Shown piece after piece: positions 5,915 to 10,464 of a stretch of DNA of 10,464 bases. The notes under the pieces are model-generated. The model was not told the origin of the DNA. It ran no database searches and saw only the letters and a list, made by a program, of their open reading frames with translations. This DNA is from Clostridia bacterium (GTDB lineage: Bacteria > Bacillota > Clostridia > Christensenellales > Aristaeellaceae): the NCBI GenBank assembly GCA_017469605.1, contig JAFUGB010000208.1, positions 1 to 10,464 of the forward strand. Direction: 5' to 3'. Position 1 is the stretch's first letter; each line of letters starts with the position of its first letter. Made by a program: the position numbers and the translations under genes.

Positions 5915-8185
5915 ATGCTGTCCTACCGTCCGCGCCGCTGGCTGGTGCACCTGGCATTGGCTTTTGGCACGGGCATTTTCCTGGGCTGGAAGGTGCGGGG
6001 CGCTGCCCTGTGGCTGGCCGGATTGGGGATTTGCCTGCTGTGCGGCCTGCTGCTGCGGGGCCTGCGGAAATCGGTTTACCTGCCCTGCATGGCGGCGGCG
6101 GTGCTGCTGGGCCTGCTGCGGTGCGGGGCGGCCCAGCCTGTGCTGCCGCCTGCGGGAAGCTATGCCGTCAGCGCCCGGGTGAACGGGGAAGCTGTCGTGC
6201 GGGAAAAGGATGGCCGGGTAGCGGTGTACCTCACCGGCGTCCGTCTGGCCGGCGTCCGGCAAGCCTATGATGCCTACTGGACCTATTGGCCCCAAACGCC
6301 GGATGCGCCCCTGCCGATGGACGGACAGACCGTCACCTTTACCGGCAATGTTTATCATCCTATGGGGCAGAGCAATCCGCATGGCTTTGATTTCCGGCTG
6401 TACCTGCTGCAAAAGGGCGTGGAGCTGGGCATTACGGGCTGCGACGGCATGACGCTGGCGCCCCAGGGCCAAACGACTTTCGGCAATGTGCTTTTGCGCC
6501 TGCGGAAGGGGCTGCGCGTTCGCCTGGACGCGCTGCTGGGTGAGCACGGATCGCTGGCGGCCGCGCTGATATTGAACGATAAAAGCGATCTGCCGGAGGA
6601 TTTGGCCGAAAGCTTTCGCCTGGCGGGCGTGGCCCATGTGCTGGCTGTGTCAGGCCTGCATGTGATGATTTTGTTTTCCTGCATCCTGGCGCTGCTGCGC
6701 CGCTTTTCGCCCTCCCAGGCGGTGCTGACGGCGGTCAGCGCGGTGCTGCTGATGCTGTACGGTTTTCTGGCAGGCATGCAGGCCGCCATCCTGCGGGCGG
6801 TGTTGCTGATGGCCTATATCCAGTCCGGGCATATTGTCCGCCGCCGGACCGATCAGCTGACGGCGCTGGCCACGGCGTTTCTGGTTATTTTGCTGCTGCG
6901 GCCCATTGATCTGCTGTCTGCCGGGTTCCAGATGTCCTTTGGCGCTGTACTGGGGCTGATTATGCTGGGCGACCGGGTGAACTGCCGCGCGCGCCGGGTG
7001 CGGCGCCCCTGGCTGCGCAGGCTGGCGCAGGCATACGGCTCCACGCTGTGCGCTTCTTTGGGGGCGGCACTGCCGGTGGCTTGGTATTATCATCGGCTGT
7101 CGCTGGCGGGGCTGATTTTCAGCCCGATCATTGTGGCGCTGGTCACTGTGCTGCTGCCGCTCATGCTGCTGGCGTTGGCGGTCAGCTTTGTTTGGATGGC
7201 GCCCGGCCTGCTGCTGGGAAAAGTGGCGTCGCTGCTCTGTACCCTGCTCACCGCTGCCGTGCGGTGGAGCGGGTCCCTGCCTTTTGCCGCTTTCACCGTG
7301 CCGCGCCTGCCCTTTTATGCCATGATCGCCGCTGTGGCGGCGCTGGTGCTGTGCACCCGGTATGTGGGCTTCCGGACGGTTACCCGCGCCGCGGCGGTTT
7401 TCCTGCTGCTGGCAGGCAGTGCGGGGGTTATGCTGCTTACCCGCAATACCGCCGTGCGATATATCCAGTTCAGTATGGGCAGCGCCGATGCCGCGGTGAT
7501 TGAGGACGGCGACAGGACCATCGTGATCGATGTGGGCGAAAACGGAGGGGATGTGGCGAGCTATCTGCTTTCCGAGGGCCGGCGGGCGGATATGGTGATC
7601 CTGTCGCACCTGCATGCCGATCATACGCTGGGGCTGGGGGAGCTTCTGCGCCAGCGCGTCCCCATCGGCACGGTGTATCTGTCCACAGAAGCGCTGGTTA
7701 CGCCGGTGGCGGAATCCTGCCGCCAGGTGCTGGACCAGGCGCGGAGGGCCGGAATCGAAATCAGGACGATTTCCGCCGGGGATTCGCTGGGCACCGACCG
7801 TGTAACCCTGGATGTGCTGTGGCCGGAGCAAGGCGGGGGCAATCCCCTGGGGAATGGCAATGACTTTGCCTTGGCGCTGCTGATTGATCTGGATGGCGTA
7901 TCGCTTTTGCAGATGAGCGATGTAAGCGGCCCGTATGAATTGCGGGCCGCCCAACCGGCCCAGGTGCTCCGGGTGGCGCACCATGGCTCGGCGTTCAGCA
8001 CGGGGCAGCCCTTTTTGGATCGGGTTTCGCCCAGCCTGGCGCTGATCAGCACCCGTAAAGCCAGCGCCGCCACGCTGGAAAGACTTGCGGCAGCCGGCGT
8101 TCCGGTATATGATACCAACGCGGGCGGCGCTTTAACATTGACAGCGCGGGATGGACAGGCAGCGCTGCGCTGTTTTTTGAAATGA
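5915..8185 (+). CDS. comEC: ComEC/Rec2 DNA-uptake channel with C-terminal metallo-beta-lactamase domain
   Basis: 756 residues, close to the 776 of B. subtilis ComEC, with the complete three-part architecture. An N-terminal membrane/DUF4131 region comes first (about 1-170). The polytopic Competence domain follows (about 215-490), carrying the family signature 'HVLAVSGLHV' (241-250) and many hydrophobic helices. A C-terminal MBL domain (about 520-750) has SHLHADH (564-570; H565, H567, D569, H570) and 'VAHHGS' (688-692 region, H689 and H690). The usual Gly before the second conserved Asp is Ser here ('SD', D669). ComEC forms the inner-membrane channel that takes in single-stranded DNA during natural transformation; the MBL domain is proposed to degrade the other strand. 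The ATG starts 1 nt after the previous stop and has no visible Shine-Dalgarno, so translation is probably coupled. ComEA is not in the window. Confidence 0.95.
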   Translation: MLSYRPRRWLVHLALAFGTGIFLGWKVRGAALWLAGLGICLLCGLLLRGLRKSVYLPCMAAAVLLGLLRCGAAQPVLPPAGSYAVSARVNGEAVVREKDGRVAVYLTGVRLAGVRQAYDAYWTYWPQTPDAPLPMDGQTVTFTGNVYHPMGQSNPHGFDFRLYLLQKGVELGITGCDGMTLAPQGQTTFGNVLLRLRKGLRVRLDALLGEHGSLAAALILNDKSDLPEDLAESFRLAGVAHVLAVSGLHVMILFSCILALLRRFSPSQAVLTAVSAVLLMLYGFLAGMQAAILRAVLLMAYIQSGHIVRRRTDQLTALATAFLVILLLRPIDLLSAGFQMSFGAVLGLIMLGDRVNCRARRVRRPWLRRLAQAYGSTLCASLGAALPVAWYYHRLSLAGLIFSPIIVALVTVLLPLMLLALAVSFVWMAPGLLLGKVASLLCTLLTAAVRWSGSLPFAAFTVPRLPFYAMIAAVAALVLCTRYVGFRTVTRAAAVFLLLAGSAGVMLLTRNTAVRYIQFSMGSADAAVIEDGDRTIVIDVGENGGDVASYLLSEGRRADMVILSHLHADHTLGLGELLRQRVPIGTVYLSTEALVTPVAESCRQVLDQARRAGIEIRTISAGDSLGTDRVTLDVLWPEQGGGNPLGNGNDFALALLIDLDGVSLLQMSDVSGPYELRAAQPAQVLRVAHHGSAFSTGQPFLDRVSPSLALISTRKASAATLERLAAAGVPVYDTNAGGALTLTARDGQAALRCFLK

Positions 8186-8194
8186 GGGGATTCC

Positions 8195-9229
8195 ATGGAA
8201 CGCCGGATCTTTTTTGAGCAGATCGGTCAGGGAAAGACCGCCTCCTGCTATGTGCTGGAGGGGCCGGAGGAATATATCAAGCGCTCGGCGCTGGACGCCC
8301 TGCGCAAGCTTTTGCTGCCGGCGGGGCTGGAGGATATGAACGAGACCCGGCTCACCGATCCGGACGCCAACACGCTGATTGCCGCCGCCGAAACGCTGCC
8401 GTTCATGGCCGATAAACGCCTGGTGGTGGTGCAGGAGTGCGGCATGCTCCAGGGAAAGGCGAAGGGCTATGATGAAAGCCGCAATGCCGCCGCCCTGGCC
8501 GAATACCTGAAAAACCCGCCAGAGACTGCCTGTATTGTTTTTTATGTGCGGGACAAGGCGGATGGCCGGAAAAAGCTGTATACGCAGCTGAAAAAGACCG
8601 CCGAGATCGTCCAGTTCACCCCGCTGGACGACCGGGAGATGACCCGCTGGATCGCCCAGACGCTGAAAAAGCTGGGCAAGCAGATCAGCGCGGCCGCCTG
8701 CCAGCGGCTGACCTTTACGGCGGGGACGGAGCTGTACGCCCTGTCGGGAGAAATACAAAAGCTGGCGGCCTATGTCGGAGAGCGGCAGGAGATTTTACCC
8801 GAGGATATCGACGCCGTATGCAGCCGTACCACGGCCTATCGGGTCTATGACCTGACGGGCAGCCTGGTGCGGGGCGACGCCAAGGGGGCCTTCACACTGG
8901 CGCACGCTTTGCAGAAGGACGGCGAAGAGCCGCTCATGCTGCTGGCGCTGCTGCAGGGCGAATGCCGCAGGCTGCTTTCGGTGAAGCTTTTGCGGGCGGG
9001 CGGCATGCAGCCCGACGCCATCGCGGCCCAAATCGGCGCGCCGGCCTTTGCCGTGCGCCAGCTGTATAACCAGGTGGCCCGGTATACGGAGGAGCAGCTG
9101 CATGCCATGAGCGATGCCTGCATGCGGACTGAATACCTGGTCAAGAGCGGACAATTGCCGCTGGAAGGGGCGCTGGAGCAAACCATGCTGCAATTGCTGC
9201 GGATTCGTGCGGAGGAAAACGATGATTGA
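8195..9229 (+). CDS. holA: DNA polymerase III delta subunit
   Basis: 344 residues, the normal size for HolA. The clamp-loader signatures are visible: 'YVLEGPEEYIKRSAL' near the N-terminus (19-33, matching 'YLL-GDE-YL'), 'ETLPFMADKRLVVVQE' (66-81, with the family's 'LPF--KRLV'), and 'LSGEIQKLAAY' (183-193, the 'EleKL' helix). A C-terminal collar domain extends from about 215. Delta opens the beta sliding clamp during loading and, unlike the ATPase subunits, has no true Walker A. GAGGGG (8184-8189) lies 5 nt before the start and overlaps the comEC stop. HolA following ComEC is a common Bacillota arrangement. Its stop overlaps the rsmG start by 8 bp. Confidence 0.93.
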   Translation: MERRIFFEQIGQGKTASCYVLEGPEEYIKRSALDALRKLLLPAGLEDMNETRLTDPDANTLIAAAETLPFMADKRLVVVQECGMLQGKAKGYDESRNAAALAEYLKNPPETACIVFYVRDKADGRKKLYTQLKKTAEIVQFTPLDDREMTRWIAQTLKKLGKQISAAACQRLTFTAGTELYALSGEIQKLAAYVGERQEILPEDIDAVCSRTTAYRVYDLTGSLVRGDAKGAFTLAHALQKDGEEPLMLLALLQGECRRLLSVKLLRAGGMQPDAIAAQIGAPAFAVRQLYNQVARYTEEQLHAMSDACMRTEYLVKSGQLPLEGALEQTMLQLLRIRAEENDD

Positions 9230-9956
9230 GGACCTGAAGCTGATTTTAAAGAACGCTGATATTACCCTGGATGACAGCGCCTGCCGTCGGCTGGAAGCCT
9301 ACCATGCCCTGCTTCTGCAATGGAACGGACGCATGGATTTGACCAACGTGCCGGAAAATGAGATGGCCCTGCGCCATTATGGCGATTCGCTGCTTCCCCT
9401 GGCACAGGCGCAGTGGTTTCCGCAGGGCGCCTCGCTCATCGATGTGGGCAGCGGCGCGGGCTTTCCGGGGCTGCCGTTGGCCATTGCGCGGCCTGACCTG
9501 CGGGTCACGCTGCTTGATTCCCAGCGCAAACGCTGTGATTTTCTGCGGGCGGTGACCGAGGAATTGGCGCTTGGCAACGTAACGGTGCTGCATGCCCGGG
9601 CCGAGGATGCCGCCCGCGGCGATCTGCGGGAGCGTTTTGACCTGGCGGTGGCCCGGGCGGTGGCGCCGCTGAACGTGCTATGCGAATACCTGCTGCCCTT
9701 CGTGCGCCTGGGCGGGCGCGCGCTGTGCTGGAAGGGGCCCGCGGTGACGGAGGAGCTGAAAAGCGGGGAAAAGGCCGCCCATATCCTGGGCGCAAAGGCC
9801 GAGCCGCTGCTGCGGCTGCCCATTGCGGGCCGGGAGCATTACGTGCAGCCCTTCGTCAAACTGAAAAAAACCCTTCGCCCATATCCGCGCAAAAGCGGCA
9901 CGCCCGCCAAAGAACCGCTGGGGCAAATTGGCGAAGCGTCGGGAAATACAAAATAA
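9222..9956 (+). CDS. rsmG: 16S rRNA (guanine527-N7)-methyltransferase RsmG
   Basis: 244 residues from the ATG at 9222, which has GGAGGA (9211-9216) just upstream. An in-frame ATG at 9114 is inside holA and would add 36 unrelated residues. The family features run in order: 'LLQWNGRMDLTN' (31-42), 'RHYGDSLLPL' (51-60), the SAM-binding 'DVGSGAGFPGLPLAI' (74-88), 'LLDSQRKRCDFL' (97-108), 'ARAVAPL' (144-150), 'KGPA' (171-174) and the conserved tail 'YPRKSGTPAKEPL' (221-233). RsmG (formerly GidB) makes m7G527 in the 530 loop of 16S rRNA; in several bacteria its loss gives low-level streptomycin resistance. The stop is followed 25 nt later by an intrinsic terminator, so it closes the operon. Confidence 0.95.
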   Translation: MIEDLKLILKNADITLDDSACRRLEAYHALLLQWNGRMDLTNVPENEMALRHYGDSLLPLAQAQWFPQGASLIDVGSGAGFPGLPLAIARPDLRVTLLDSQRKRCDFLRAVTEELALGNVTVLHARAEDAARGDLRERFDLAVARAVAPLNVLCEYLLPFVRLGGRALCWKGPAVTEELKSGEKAAHILGAKAEPLLRLPIAGREHYVQPFVKLKKTLRPYPRKSGTPAKEPLGQIGEASGNTK

Positions 9957-9981
9957 TCGGTGTTTTTTGGCGAACGAAACT

Positions 9982-10011
9982 GCGGCTTCCCATGCAGGAG
10001 GCCGCCTTTTT
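9982..10011 (+). terminator. Rho-independent terminator after rsmG
   Basis: GCGGCTTCC (9982-9990) pairs with GGAGGCCGC (9997-10005) through nine pairs including one G-U. The loop is CATGCA (9991-9996). CC and a five-T run (10007-10011) follow. The pairing is strong and the placement, directly after the operon's last gene, fits termination. Confidence 0.88.
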
Positions 10012-10117
10012 ATATAGAAACAAAGAGTCAAGGGCGCGGGCCCTGCCCGGAAAGGGGCAAGAGGGAGGCCGCTTTTCGGGCGCTGCGCCCCCTAAATTTG
10101 ATGAACCGGAGGCGCTT
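10012..10117 (+). other. Intergenic leader of the parB/noc gene with potential alternative stems; no clear promoter
   Basis: This 106-nt stretch has no gene. It is GC-rich and can fold: TGCCC (10044-10048) with GGGCA (10055-10059), and GGGC (10078-10081) with GCCC (10087-10090). GGGCGC at 10032-10037 could compete for GCGCCC at 10085-10090. GGAGGCCGC of the terminator (9997-10005) is repeated exactly at 10064-10072 and is again followed by T residues (10073-10076). GGAGG (10108-10112) is the RBS for the next gene. TAAATT (10093-10098) is only a weak -10 candidate without a good -35. Confidence 0.45.
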
Positions 10118-10464
10118 ATGCGCTCGAATACAGCAATACAAACCGCCGGACGCCAGCTTTGCTGGCTGGCCATGGATACCATTACAAGCAACCGAATGCA
10201 GCCCAGGACGGAGTTTGACGACTTCGCCCTTATGGAGCTGGCGGCGTCCATTCGGCAAAACGGACTTTTGCAGCCCGTTACCGTGCGGCCGCTGGCCAGC
10301 GGATATGAACTGATCATGGGCGAACGCCGCTTTCGCGCCTGCAAGCTGCTGGGACATACCCATATTGAAGCCTTTATCCTGCCTGCGGACGACGCTGAAA
10401 GCGCATTGCTGGCATTGGTGGAAAATGTGCAGCGGCAGAACCTGCATTTTTTTGAGGAGGCGGA
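10118..10464 (+). CDS. ParB/Noc-family DNA-binding, CTP-switch protein (N-terminal part; 3' end outside window)
   Basis: The ATG at 10118 has GGAGG 5 nt upstream. The first 115 residues are visible and the gene continues off the window. They match the ParB/Srx-like N-terminal CTP-binding domain: 'MQPR' in the region near 27-30, 'LAASIRQNGLLQPVTVRPL' (about 41-59), the nucleotide-binding 'GERRFRA' (68-74) and 'ENVQRQNL' (102-109), the latter normally ending in the acidic start of the helix-turn-helix region. These proteins load on parS or Noc-binding sites and slide as CTP-bound clamps, organising the origin region or occluding division over the nucleoid. The rsmG-noc-parA-parB order of Bacillota favours Noc, but the specificity helix lies beyond the edge, so ParB remains possible. 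Confidence 0.9.
   Translation, partial: MRSNTAIQTAGRQLCWLAMDTITSNRMQPRTEFDDFALMELAASIRQNGLLQPVTVRPLASGYELIMGERRFRACKLLGHTHIEAFILPADDAESALLALVENVQRQNLHFFEEA

Noticed and set aside
6650..7984. A 444-codon open frame on the - strand inside comEC
   Set aside because: It is rich in Gln, His, Arg and Pro with no recognisable domain, and is the antisense shadow of a GC-rich gene whose + strand product is a clear full-length ComEC.
8225..8242. 'GQGKT' near the HolA N-terminus as a Walker A ATP-binding loop
   Set aside because: The first Gly of GxxxxGK[ST] is missing (Glu8 in its place), and delta subunits normally do not bind ATP.
1..10464. A canonical parS or Noc-binding palindrome, CRISPR array, tRNA or transposon ends
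   Set aside because: Reading both strands, I found no match to the parS palindrome (TGTTTCACGTGAAACA) or to the Noc site, no spaced repeats, no cloverleaf-like segment and no transposase; a computed search would be needed to exclude degenerate sites.

Overview
The window is a GC-rich (roughly 60% by eye), gene-dense stretch of bacterial chromosome. All eleven genes I can support lie on the + strand, mostly with overlapping or nearly touching ends. Gene content (MrfA-type helicase C-terminus, WalJ-like hydrolase, ComEC, HolA, RsmG, ParB/Noc-type protein, a 56-residue clostridial 2[4Fe-4S] ferredoxin) and purine-rich Shine-Dalgarno sites point to Bacillota, most likely a GC-rich anaerobic member of Clostridia. 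The taxonomic placement is inference. I see no rRNA, tRNA, CRISPR array, insertion sequence or prophage gene.

Layout. (1) 1-3257: the C-terminal half of an MrfA-like DEAD/DEAH repair helicase (cut by the window edge), a YjjG/YfnB-like HAD nucleotidase, a SpoU-family RNA 2'-O-methyltransferase and a secreted polysaccharide deacetylase. The gene ends overlap or are only 15 nt apart, so this looks like the tail of one operon. (2) 3258-3600: a self-contained ferredoxin unit with its own extended -10 promoter, an 8-bp inverted repeat over the -35 region, a strong RBS and an intrinsic terminator. (3) 3606-10011: a promoter only 5 bp after that terminator starts a tight six-gene run: WalJ-like metallo-beta-lactamase (MBL) hydrolase, CPBP membrane protease, second MBL hydrolase, ComEC, HolA and RsmG. 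A second intrinsic terminator closes it. (4) 10012-10464: a GC-rich leader able to form alternative stems, then the first 115 codons of a ParB/Noc-type protein running off the window.

The genes are mainly housekeeping: DNA repair, nucleotide clean-up, RNA methylation, wall modification, electron transfer, DNA uptake, clamp loading and chromosome organisation. No multi-gene novel system is convincing here. The points most worth checking are the inverted repeat on the ferredoxin promoter, the three MBL-fold proteins plus CPBP protease in one transcript, the placement of rsmG-parB/noc directly behind comEC-holA, and the foldable leader before the parB/noc gene.
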